Positions 28,649 through 37,071 of a stretch of DNA of 37,071 nucleotides are shown here, piece by piece. The DNA comes from Perkinsus olseni (Eukaryota > Perkinsozoa > Perkinsida > Perkinsidae): positions 1-37,071 of the forward strand of contig JABANP010000514.1 of the NCBI GenBank assembly GCA_013115135.1, in the 5' to 3' direction. The notes beneath the pieces were generated by a model. It had not been told where the DNA came from. It ran no database searches and saw only the letters and a list, made by a program, of their open reading frames with translations. The stretch's first letter is position 1; each line of letters starts with the position of its first letter. The position numbers and the translations under genes are program-made.

Positions 28649-28692
28649 TCTCTATTTTATTGGGTATATCATATACCCGAATAAAATAGAGA
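28649..28692. repeat. 44-bp hairpin with one-base centre
   Basis: GGGTATAT-C-ATATACCC extended on both sides by TCTCTATTTTATT and its complement, with one bulged G. Arms total 21 pairs. Confidence 0.85.
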
Positions 28693-28923
28693 ACATATAG
28701 AAAATAGAACATATACTATATGTTGTTGATGATGTGCAGCTTTTGTCGACCCTTTCGGGTGTGCCGTACACCGTGTGCGGCCTTGTCGCTGCTCGGCTCG
28801 CGGCCTCCGGTGGGTGTCTCCCCTCTCGCACGTCCCTTTTCTCTTTCTTGCCGCCCAGACATTGATATTGCTCTGGAGCACACATAGCTTTTACGAGGTG
28901 GGTTGACGATAATAGCGTGAACT

Positions 28924-28945
28924 ACAGTTCTGAACTGTCAGTTCA
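28924..28945. repeat. hAT-type excision footprint, perfect
   Basis: V = ACAGTTCA; 22/22. Confidence 0.85.
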
Positions 28946-29062
28946 TAACTCGGCCCCCTCTATCGCGGCGTGGATTCCCCGTCGCTTGGGAATGAGTCGG
29001 AGGGCAGCGCAAGGGCGCCGTGTCCTCGTCCAATATGACGGAGCCCCTCTCCGAGAGAGGGC

Positions 29063-29084
29063 CTCTCGTGACGAGAGTCTCGTC
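29063..29084. repeat. hAT-type excision footprint, perfect
   Basis: V = CTCTCGTC; 22/22. Immediately upstream CCTCTC-CGA-GAGAGG-G-CCTCTC repeats the pattern with a wider first spacer. Confidence 0.85.
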
Positions 29085-29164
29085 GATGCGCGACGAGTCG
29101 CAAGACCTCGAGACAGAGCTGGCACTTGTAGTACAAGTGTCAACTCTACAAGTCTCAACAAGTC

Positions 29165-30473
29165 TTGTACTCTGTGAATGTAATTTTGTGTGTCACCTGT
29201 GTCCTTTGCTTATTTCCTTGTCCGTTCCTATCGGGACCCTGCTTAATTGTTATCACATACTCGAAGGCGGTAGAAAAGCTCGGCCTCTTCCCATCGGAGC
29301 GTTGCTTTCAGGCCTTCAAACGCTGGGCTTCGCGGCGAGGCTCCAACTTTAAAAGGGTCGAGCAAGTGATCGGAAGACCGCCTTCTCAGCGGCCCTGGAC
29401 GGTTACCATAGTTCCATGGACTTTGTTTTAGGTACAGGAGCGTTGTGTTGTCGAAGAGAGCAAGTTTGGAGACGGAGCTAAGCTGGGCTGGACCCGGTCC
29501 CCACTCCTGTACGAGACATCAGTCGTGGTGAGAGCGCGGTCGTTTCGGGGGTCGGTTAGAACGAGTTTTTCCCCCGTGCAGTGGCATGCTTCGGTGGGCG
29601 CCGTCTTTGACGAGAATCGAAGGAAGTACATTATCGATTATGCCACTCTTGGCGAGACCACGTAGGTGTCTGTATGTTGTGCTCCAGCATCTCTACTCGG
29701 ACGCTGACAGAACTTCGAGTGGACGGCCTCGCAAATCCGATGCCTGGGTGAAGAAATCCGAGACGAAGACCCTTTGGTGGATAGTTGAGGTTGACGGCCT
29801 GCCGTTCACTAAGGCAATACCCGAGGCTGAAGGTTTGAAGTGCGAGGAGGCGGTCATTGAATGGGGAAGGGCAGTGCTAGAGGCGGAGGGGCAAAATCAG
29901 TGGATAAAGACTATGGCGGTCTTAGCCGTGGCAAGGAAGGCTGTGCAGGAGTCTGTGTGTTTCGATGATCGACACGGTGAACGGTTCTCCTATGGATTCG
30001 GCCCTGCGAAGGCATGGCGCGAGGATGGTAGGCTTCTGTGTTTGTGATATCCTCCTCAGGCGCCCCTTCTCTCCACGATTACGTTCTCTGAGAATAATAT
30101 GAATCTGTCCTTCGTGAGCTCTATTAAGTTTGTGGACCACACTCACTCCAGTGGTCGGCCACAGTGAGCGGCAAACGCACTCTCCCGTCTTCGTTCCACC
30201 GCACGTTCTTTCAGGATACCTCTCTCCAGCGATAATGTAGAGCTCATGAGGCTATGGGCAGGATATGGCAAGACGGGTCGGAAGAGAGATAGTCGTGAAT
30301 ACGCTGAGATAGCTGAGAAGGCCTCTGCTTGGGGTATCAAGACGGTTCTAGGAAGCAACGGTGAACAGAACACTTCTGAGGACTCCGATGTGGTGGAGTA
30401 CAATATTGGCCGTGCCGCTGCTTTAATCGCTGTTGCCGCTGGATGGAATGAGAGGTTGGCTCCTGATAACTGA
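29165..30473 (+). CDS. Family-2 secreted protein, copy 2, with in-frame TGA
   Basis: Exons end 29269 (exon 1, start codon not found), then 29312-29365, 29432-29527, 29582-29661, 29711-30163 and 30215-30473. Introns are 42, 66, 54, 49 and 51 nt. Exon 3 has exactly the length of its partner (96 nt) and the exon preceding the last differs by one codon (453 against 456 nt). Matching blocks are RCVVEESKFGDG, ASVGAVFDENRRKYIIDYAT, TLWWIVEVDGLPFTKAIPEA, CEEAVIEWGRAVLEA, AVLAVARKAV and AVAAGWNERLAP. Exon 1 is hydrophobic (VNVILCVTCVLCLF) like a signal peptide. An in-frame TGA at 30045-30047 interrupts exon 5 while the frame resumes correctly after it. Pseudogene, sequencing error or readthrough are all possible. 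Confidence 0.65.
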
Positions 30474-30936
30474 GCGATATTCATCAATGAGCGTTATCAT
30501 GATATTCTCCATCCTCATGAGGGAAAGTTCTATCATGTTGGCGTTGATGTTGTTGTCCATAATCGTTGTGAGCTCTATGGAGGATTTTTTGGTTGTAGAA
30601 GTGTCCTACTTTATAATGCAGGTTCGGGAGAATCAGTTTACACAATCAGCTCCACCGAAGTTGATACACCTCTGGGCTTGACAAATTTGAGCTCAGGGTA
30701 TGCGGAAGCAGCTAGCGATGGAAGTCTAACAGTACGACATGTCCCTCGCGAAATCGCGGCTTATCTCCAGGTGAACTGTGCCCAGGAGCGTCATCCGAGG
30801 CTCCGATAGCACTCTACCAGCCGCTAGTTGTTGAATAGAGTACCATGGGACTGTTTCATGGTCGCAACGATGAGCGCAACAGGCGGTTTCTACTCACAGG
30901 ATGAACATGCTGTCGGCAAGAGGATCAGCCTGAGAT

Positions 30937-30958
30937 GATGGCATTGCCATCATGGCAA
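30937..30958. repeat. hAT-type excision footprint, perfect
   Basis: V = GATGGCAA; 22/22. Confidence 0.85.
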
Positions 30959-31690
30959 CGACCTCGGCAGAGGTTTGAGTCTTTGAAAAATTCTCAATGA
31001 TGCGACCCTTTCAAAAATGCGACCCTCACGTACCGCGAGACGCGTTGTCGAGCGAGGCTCTCGCGGCAGGAGTTGGCCCAATTATTGCAACGCTCGAACT
31101 GCGCGAAATGTGCAGACCGTCGTGCACGGACGCCAAACTTCCGCAACGGAAGCCTTTGGACGAATGAGCAGATTTCATTCACGACGACACCGGGACTTTA
31201 AAAACTCGTTCCTCATCCTACGTGTTACCCGTAGCGAGTGTTGACCATCTCTCACAGCAGTCATGCTTCGCCAGAAATAGGTCAGCGATATCAGTCGAAG
31301 CCGATTCTCGAATTATCTGAAGAGAAAGATTCCTCCAAAGATTGGCTTCGAAATTGCTTCGATCACTAAAATTGGCAGTCGAGACCTCTGCCAGCCTGAC
31401 CGAGAAAAGCCTAGTGGACCGTAAGTTGCTATCTCGGTAGATACGAGGCTTACTCATTCAGCTTGCATGATACAGCTTGCATGAGCAGGCTGGACATCCT
31501 CGTTGAAGCTCTTTGACGGCTTTAATGTCGCACATCGATGATTTATTACCTTTCACTTCTCATCCTCCTCGGCATGAGCGCAGACAGGGCGAAAGCCGCC
31601 GCACTCAGTGTAATACCACGTGGCTAACGTGACCCAAGCCTTCCGGAAGGGCCATTGAAAAATCCACCGTGGGCTTGACGAAAATAATGG

Positions 31691-31712
31691 GACACACAGT
31701 GTGTCACACACT
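31691..31712. repeat. hAT-type excision footprint, perfect
   Basis: V = GACACACT; 22/22. It lies 33 bp upstream of the 5' LTR. Confidence 0.8.
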
Positions 31713-31744
31713 ACAACTTCCCGACGAAGGCTTGTCATCGGCAT

Positions 31745-31883
31745 TGTGGTGATCCATTGTGTTTATTTCCTTAATTGTGCGCGGATGTGTCCCCTAATTG
31801 ATATCTTCCGTGGCTCGGACACAAGCTGTGCTAGTAGAGCGTAATGCTCAATAATATTAATAACAGATTCCTCTAAGAATCCA
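31745..31883 (+). repeat. 5' LTR
   Basis: Starts TGTGGTGATCC. The end is not certain: AATCCA at 31883 is a plausible CA terminus, followed within eight bases by TTGGGTTTGG, a possible primer-binding site. The LTR must end before the gag ATG at 31907, so it is at most about 160 bp, very short. Confidence 0.75.
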
Positions 31884-31906
31884 CTAGAGTTGGGTTTGGT
31901 ACATCA

Positions 31907-33676
31907 ATGACTCACGATATGGCACCTCGGGCGACATCTAATTCAGACAACGACGACTTACCCTTGAGTGAGATTGATGATTTGGTGTTGGACAATGTTG
32001 AGTCTCTATGTTTGGGCAAGCCTCTAAGGCTTGGGATTATCATGACCAAATTTCAGGCGATTGTTGGTGGCGCGTTGAAAGAGAAGGATGTTACTCTTGA
32101 TTCGGCTGGTGACTTTATTTGGCGTTGTGGAGAGTATTACTTGGAGACAACGCTTTCTTCGAAGCCGAGTGAGGTCTTATTGACTAACTTCTTTGACTAC
32201 GTTTGGCCACACTTTATCGATGACCTTGGATTGTCCGACTCCATTGAGACCTCTCGTGAAAGGGATATTAGGGCGAGGAAAATCACTGCGTTGAAGTTCT
32301 TGAACTTTGACAAAGCGAGTATCTTCGAACCCTCTTTTCCCGACAGGTTTCCTTTTTACTATCGACAGTCTTCTCCGACTCCTCAGAACCCTTCTTCTTC
32401 TGGGAGCCAACCAGCTGTGCAACCGGTCAAGGTCGAATCGAGTTCTACTTCATTGTCAAAAGGCCAAGCTTCTGAAGCAACGCCTTCTGGCATAGACAGT
32501 CTGCTGCCGGTTTTCTCTGGTGTTGGAGGCCCCATCACATCTCAAGATCGGCGGGATGCTAGGAAGACTGTTAGTAATGTTGAGCTTCTTCAAGGAGGTA
32601 GTTTCTCTGGGAAGGACGATTCTCGCTCCATCCGCAGGGTATTGGTTTATCTCCGTGATCTGGCTAATGAGGAATGTTGGTCTGCTCTCGAGTATAGAGA
32701 GATGTTGAAACGCCAAGTTAGTAGAGAAGCTAGAGCTGTCGTTTACCCAGTTGCTATTCGTACGTATGCTGAGTTGGTATCTGAACTTCGCCGTGAAGTT
32801 AGTAGCTTATTGACTGCCTATGGTCGCGGTGATTTCGGTAAACTTGAGTCATGGAACTCTCTGCTTCAGCTCCGTCAAGGAAAATCTGAACAGCTCTCAG
32901 CTTTTGCCCAACGGTTCGAGAATGCTCAGCAGGAGGCCAGATGCTTAGGTAATGAGATTGACGACTCTCAATCTGCGTTGCAATTTGCTTCGGCGGTTAA
33001 TGGTAAATGGACATTGAGTGCGGCGACTTTGATTGGTACGGGTGTTTCCTCTTTGAACGACTTAGTATCAAGACTTATATCAGAAGAGCGTGTATTTAGA
33101 CGATCGCAGAATGGCTCATTACCTTCTGATTCAGTTACTACCACCACTACTTCTGCTACTGTAACTCCAGTACCAGCTACAACGACATCGAGACCGTTCA
33201 ATGTGTCTAGTGGTGGTACGGTTGCGCCTAACTTGACCTCTGATAAGATCTGTCATTATTGCCGAGAAGCCGGTCATGTGAAGGCTAACTGTCCAAAGCT
33301 AGCATTGAAGGAAGCTAGGCTAAGGTCGAATGAAAGTAGGCCTACGAAATTATCAGATGGTAAACCTTCGGATAGTGGCAAACCGGCTCCTCCAAATCTC
33401 CTGCTACGACACCGTCCTCTGACCCTAAGGCTTCGGCGATGGTACTCTGTGATGAACCTTCTCAGAGCAACCAGTCCACCGATATTGGCTCGGCTATTAG
33501 GGAGGTGGAGATTTGTTCCCCTCCCTTGTCAGTCGGAACTTCTCACGAAAAGATTGAGAAGGCCGCATTATTTGATACAGGAGCCACTTTCAACTTCATT
33601 GGACGGCCCCTTCTTACATCACTTGAGGATGCTGGGTATCCCTGCTCGGTCAACAAGGAGATCAGACACTCAGTAA
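31907..33676 (+). CDS. Gag protein of the LTR retrotransposon
   Basis: A 589-codon frame from the first ATG after the LTR. The first 160 residues are acidic and helical, then a Ser/Pro-rich linker, a second helical capsid-like region (RRVLVYLRDLANEECWSALE, LRQGKSEQLSAFAQRFENAQ), a Thr-rich linker and one CCHC zinc knuckle, CHYCREAGHVKANC, with ligands C449, C452, H457 and C462. This is the nucleocapsid signature. After about residue 495 the frame becomes implausible (RHRPLTLRLRRW) while the overlapping -1 frame, open from 33376, continues sensibly into the protease, so functional Gag probably ends near 33390. Confidence 0.85.
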   Translation: MTHDMAPRATSNSDNDDLPLSEIDDLVLDNVESLCLGKPLRLGIIMTKFQAIVGGALKEKDVTLDSAGDFIWRCGEYYLETTLSSKPSEVLLTNFFDYVWPHFIDDLGLSDSIETSRERDIRARKITALKFLNFDKASIFEPSFPDRFPFYYRQSSPTPQNPSSSGSQPAVQPVKVESSSTSLSKGQASEATPSGIDSLLPVFSGVGGPITSQDRRDARKTVSNVELLQGGSFSGKDDSRSIRRVLVYLRDLANEECWSALEYREMLKRQVSREARAVVYPVAIRTYAELVSELRREVSSLLTAYGRGDFGKLESWNSLLQLRQGKSEQLSAFAQRFENAQQEARCLGNEIDDSQSALQFASAVNGKWTLSAATLIGTGVSSLNDLVSRLISEERVFRRSQNGSLPSDSVTTTTTSATVTPVPATTTSRPFNVSSGGTVAPNLTSDKICHYCREAGHVKANCPKLALKEARLRSNESRPTKLSDGKPSDSGKPAPPNLLLRHRPLTLRLRRWYSVMNLLRATSPPILARLLGRWRFVPLPCQSELLTKRLRRPHYLIQEPLSTSLDGPFLHHLRMLGIPARSTRRSDTQ

Positions 33677-36600
33677 CCCTCGCTGATGGTACTAAGGTGA
33701 GTTCCAATGGTTGCGTCCAGCTACTTATTCGCTATGATGGTTCTTTCCGCCAACTATCATTCCATATTGTTCCCTCGCTGTCTCCGGGTTTATTCATTGG
33801 ATGGGAGGGTATAGCTGCACTTGGAGTATTCATTGATGCTGGTAACAATAAGATCATCTGCTCTTCCGATGCTTTGGTTGAAGAGAGCCAACAGACCCCT
33901 CTGCTGGCTCGTATCGGTACTATTGACGAAGACTTCACTCCGGTCAAGAAATTTGATGATACTTGTGATCCAGAAGATGATCGGTGGTTTCATTTGAGTA
34001 GCGCTCCAGCTTATAGGATGAGAGTGAGGAAGCTACGACCTGATGAACCACGTGATACTGAAGAACAAGTCTATTGTTTTGAATTGGATCTACAGGGCGC
34101 TATGCGTCCTATCGATGGCCTTACCCACTCCGGTGACTATTCTGGTAAGCTGATTCAGCGCTTGTCCCCTGAGGAGAAGAAGCTGTTTCACGATGAAGTT
34201 GGCTCTTATACTGATAAGAGCTGGTGGCGGAAAGAGTCCGTTGATGAAGATGATGATGATAAGAATGCTGCCTCTGACGTCTCTCCCTTTCCTCCTATAA
34301 CGGTTTTTCCGGTACGACAACCGGGAAAAAGCACTCCCATACGGCCCTGCTGCGATTGTCGAGGAGTGAATTCTATATCGGAAAGAGCCGGTTATCTCAG
34401 TGCTGATGTTACTACGCTCACCTCTCGTCTTCTTGGTTCCTACCGTCGTGGGGACAGTTTCTGTACCCCTCGATTGTTCTCGAGCATTCTATAGATTGAG
34501 AACAAATGTTCGTTTGTTCTTACGCGTTGCTGGAGTTTCGTACCCAGTAATCGCGTAATTTTTGGCCTGTGTTCTGGGTCCATCATCGTTAGAATTTGCG
34601 ATGGACTACCTTCTTCGGTACACGGCAAGCTTATCCCCAAGGTTCCACTCGGTACGGTACGATGTTGTGAGCGGAAGTAGGAAGGTCCATAGGCCTGGGT
34701 CTATCTCGACGACATCACCCTTGTCGGGAAGTTTCAGTGATGTTACGGCCTTTAAGAAGATGCTGGTGATGACTGCTTCGAAATTCGATTTAGCTTTCCA
34801 GAGTCAAAACAGGATATTTTGACTCCGGACTCTGGCCAGAAGAGAGTGACTCATTTAGGCTCACTTTGGGGCATTGAGGATGGTGTTCTCAAGTGCTTTT
34901 GTAAGCGTAACACTGCCCGTTTCGACGAGCTCTGTCGCGTTCCAGTGAGGTCAAAAAGGCAATATTTTGCCTTGGCTGGTCTCCCTTACAGATTATCCGG
35001 TTGGTCATGCTCGCCTCGTCTTGCTGTTGATGTAATGAGAAGCATCGTTGGCTCCTATAAAGGGGATTGGGATGCGAAATTAGATTTGTCTGATGATCAT
35101 GTTCGTCAACTTGATAAATTGATTTCAATAGTGAAGGATGACTTTGAACGACCATGTCAACACTGCAGTGCGTCCGGTGATAATGCTACTCTCGAGTGTG
35201 ATGCCAGCTCAGTTGGTTTCGGTTATATCTTTAAGCTTGGATCATTCGAGTCGTCTCGTGCGAAGCCATTCTCCAAATCACAGTCTGCCTGGCATGTGAA
35301 TCGACGAGAAGCATGGTGTATACTTCAAGGACTGTTGGCCAACCTGCCTTTGTTGGAAGAGTTCACTGCGGATCGAGAAGCTCCTCTTCGGTTGACCATA
35401 GTAAGTGACAGTAAATCTGCCATTTCCTGGTTGAGAGACAACCACATTTATGCTAAGAGTGTTGAGCGCCTAGCTTTGAGGAGAATGCTGAATACTCTTG
35501 AAGACATCCGTCATCTACTCTGATCAGATGAATGTCCGTTTAGTTTTTGAAAAGATTGCGGGTGTTGATAATTCCGCGGCTGATGAATTAAGCCGTCTGC
35601 TGAATTCTTGGGGTATTTCCTCTGTTGAAGATACTACTACTACTACTTCTTCGACTCCATCGACTGATCTGAAGGCTTTACAGACTGCTGCCCCTTCCGA
35701 GGAACTGGGGAGGAGCCGGATATTAATGGTCCTGTGGAAGTTTGCTCGCAAGTGATGGACATCGACTCTGCAAAAGCCAGATGAAGTGGTGAAGTGGTTA
35801 AGGTCTGTACAGGATGGCGACTCCTTTATCTCTGAGTTGAGAGACTTCCCGTCTAACGAGTCCAAGAATGATTACCTTAGACGACTACTGAAGAATGAAG
35901 GCCGTTGGTATGCGTTGGATAGGCACGGACTAGTAGTGGAGTGTCGCTTTAGAGACGGTGAAGCTGTTCCGCCTAGATTTTGTGTCCTTCTGCCGAACGA
36001 CCCTACCTTGCTCTCTAATTTTGCCTCGACACTACCATGAGACGAATGGTCATTGTTCGCTGAGATATGTGCAGTATTTGTTTACTAGAGACTTCGTGGC
36101 TCCTAAGTTCAAGCAGGCTGCTGCGACTGTTATTAAGGAGTGTCCACAGTGTGTTGAGAAGAGGGTCAAGCTCGCATCCTCTGGAGGCCGCTCTTCTTAT
36201 GGTGACTCCACCGCTGATTTGGATGGAGTCTGGTGTACGGTATACTCTGATATTGGGGATATGCTGGTTAAAGACCGGTTTGGCTTTTAGATATTTTGTC
36301 GCTTTGGTGGATGCCCTTCAAGTTTTTTGTTGGTTGGTTCCTCTACGTTCACTGGAAGCCCGTGAACTTTGCCGGGCTGTGAGTGGTGTCTGCGAGCGCA
36401 TTGGGTGGTGTCATCACTTCAAGAGTGACAACGGAGGAGGATATATTTCTCGTACCTTTCGCGCTCTGTTGTCCAGCCAAGGAGTGTCTTGGAGCGGTGT
36501 TCCCCGACATTCGCCATTTTCGAATGGTAAGGCTGAGCGATGTATCGGCTCAGTTAAAGCTAAGTTCTCTACGATGAGCCGTGCTGAAAAGCGGGAGTGG

Positions 36601-36969
36601 TCGGTCCATTTGGCTTATGTCAACCGGTGTGTCAATTTGGTCCCTCTAGATAATGGTCTAACGGCGTTCGAGACGTTCTTCCAGCGACCCTATAATAGTA
36701 TTCTTGATCGAAAATTTGCTGCCGTCGATGACTTGGTGATGCAAAAGACTATGGACTTGGAGGATAAAAACCCTCAAGGCCATCTCAAGTCTTTTCCCGT
36801 TGATAGCTGGGTTCGCCGTTGTAATCCCGCCGTTAAGGATAAAGCCCGCTATAAAGTTGTCGAAGTTCATAAGAGAAGTGTTGGTTTGCGATTGAATGGT
36901 GACCCTGATTCCCCTGTTGTTTTGGAGCATGTTCGAAATATTGTAGCAGCGAACGCCCCTAGTAGTTGA
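33376..36969 (+). pseudogene. Pol polyprotein of the LTR retrotransposon, several frame breaks
   Basis: Domains in order: protease with FDTGATFNFIG (DTG at 33574-33582); reverse transcriptase beginning IRPCCDCRGVNS, motif A LDCSRAFYRL (34469-), catalytic YLDD at 34702-34713; RNase H with CDASSVGF (near 35200), RREAW and SDSKSAISWL; integrase with an H-H-C-C finger (36030-36152) and a DD35E core, Asp at 36427 in SDNGG and Glu at 36535 in GKAER. The frame changes near 34465, several times in 34540-34820, near 35523, 35710, 35785, 36025 and 36285. Several changes coincide with runs of identical bases (CCCC, GGGG, TTTT). The element looks inactive as written, but the identical LTRs make sequencing error a serious alternative. 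Confidence 0.85.
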
Positions 36970-36975
36970 TAGTCA

Positions 36976-36985
36976 ACTGGGGAGG
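36976..36985 (+). promoter_or_regulatory. Polypurine tract
   Basis: CTGGGGAGG directly abuts the 3' LTR, as expected for plus-strand priming. Confidence 0.7.
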
Positions 36986-37071
36986 TGTGGTGATCCATTG
37001 TGTTTATTTCCTTAATTGTGCGCGGATGTGTCCCCTAATTGATATCTTCCGTGGCTCGGACACAAGCTGTG
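36986..37071 (+). repeat. 3' LTR, truncated by window end
   Basis: All 86 visible bases are identical to the start of the 5' LTR at 31745. Confidence 0.9.

Larger units (their letters stand above)
28370..29150. other. Spacer between the tandem family-2 genes
   Basis: No gene supported. A long hairpin lies at 28649-28692, two excision footprints at 28924 and 29063, and ACAAGT repeats around 29120-29170. Confidence 0.4.
30474..31744. other. Spacer before the retrotransposon
   Basis: No gene supported; open frames at 30,433-30,681 and 30,994-31,457 show no motif. A 12-base direct repeat CAGCTTGCATGA occurs twice around 31,460-31,485. Two excision footprints lie here. Confidence 0.35.
31745..37071 (+). 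mobile_element. LTR retrotransposon, gypsy-like domain order, cut at the window end
   Basis: Order of parts: LTR, gag with zinc knuckle, protease, reverse transcriptase, RNase H, integrase, LTR. Integrase after RNase H excludes Ty1/copia. Ty3/gypsy is favoured by the integrase and protease motifs; Bel/Pao is not excluded because the stretch after the RT (HLGSLWGIEDG, SYKGDWDAKL) has a Pao-like flavour. The first 86 bases of both LTRs are identical, indicating a recent insertion. No footprints or hairpins of the type seen elsewhere lie inside. The 3' target duplication is outside the window. Confidence 0.88.

Noticed and set aside
30010..30053. A 35-nt intron (GTAGGC ... CCTCCTCAG) removing the TGA of the second family-2 copy
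   Set aside because: Removing 35 nt would break the phase, and the paralogue encodes sequence through the same place.
8797..31712. Palindromic modules as transcription-factor sites or rho-independent terminators
   Set aside because: Arm sequences differ every time while spacing is fixed, there are no T-tracts, and the sequence is eukaryotic; a templated excision product explains both facts.
33376..36969. Ty1/copia assignment of the LTR element
   Set aside because: Integrase lies after RNase H, the opposite of the copia order.

Overview
The window looks like nuclear DNA of a unicellular eukaryote with short GT-AG introns. It carries fragments of conserved eukaryotic genes (a BTB/POZ protein, an ESS2/DGCR14-like splicing factor, a Vti1-type SNARE, a VPS41-like protein), very short introns (about 42-330 nt, many 42-60 nt), a pepsin-like protease, small multi-copy families of apparently secreted proteins, and dense mobile DNA. 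A Perkinsus-like alveolate would fit, but this is an inference from general character. I saw no rRNA, no convincing functional tRNA gene, no CRISPR array and no bacterial operon.

Layout. 1-8.7 kb is gene-rich on the minus strand: BTB/POZ (1-796), a 68-aa two-exon gene (1814-2146), ESS2-like exons (4256-5251), a 77-aa two-exon gene (5864-6145), the C-terminal half of a Vti1 SNARE (6863-7280) and a KCPFS-repeat protein (8503-8697). 9-18.5 kb is mostly transposon debris: a broken PIF1/Helitron-type helicase, a truncated MULE-like transposase, two composite inverted-repeat elements with tRNA-like cores, two more helicase scraps and one hAT MITE with a perfect 8-bp target duplication. 18.8-25.4 kb holds two diverged paralogues (18829-19455 and 24733-25422), an aspartyl protease (minus, 19767-20956) and seven exons of a VPS41-like gene (plus, 21085-23010). 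25.7-26.5 kb is a second hAT element with a perfect TSD. 26.8-30.5 kb is a tandem pair of six-exon genes. 31,745 to the end is an LTR retrotransposon whose 3' LTR is cut by the window edge.

Main discoveries. (1) Between 8.8 and 31.7 kb there are 17 perfect and 9 near-perfect copies of one 22-bp architecture: bases 1-7 of an 8-mer V, then the reverse complement of V, then bases 2-8 of V. V differs every time. This is the product expected when a hAT transposon leaves an 8-bp TSD by flank-hairpin cleavage one nucleotide outside its ends and both opened hairpins are joined. The window therefore reads as an archive of hAT excisions, beside two unexcised hAT elements. (2) Several introns consist largely of tRNA-like sequence (A box, B box, T-run, AG), and other short introns share a core AATTTCGTGGCGCGCG; together they look like introner-like families. 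(3) The composite elements at 11.5-13.0 kb join a CGGGGTGTTCAG inverted terminus, a tRNA-like core and a GCGCCACGAAA-type box.

Limits. Splice structures were read by eye from splice consensus, phase and paralogy. Many genes lack a located first or last exon. Several reading frames break at homopolymers (protease, retrotransposon pol), so sequencing or assembly error is a live alternative to decay.
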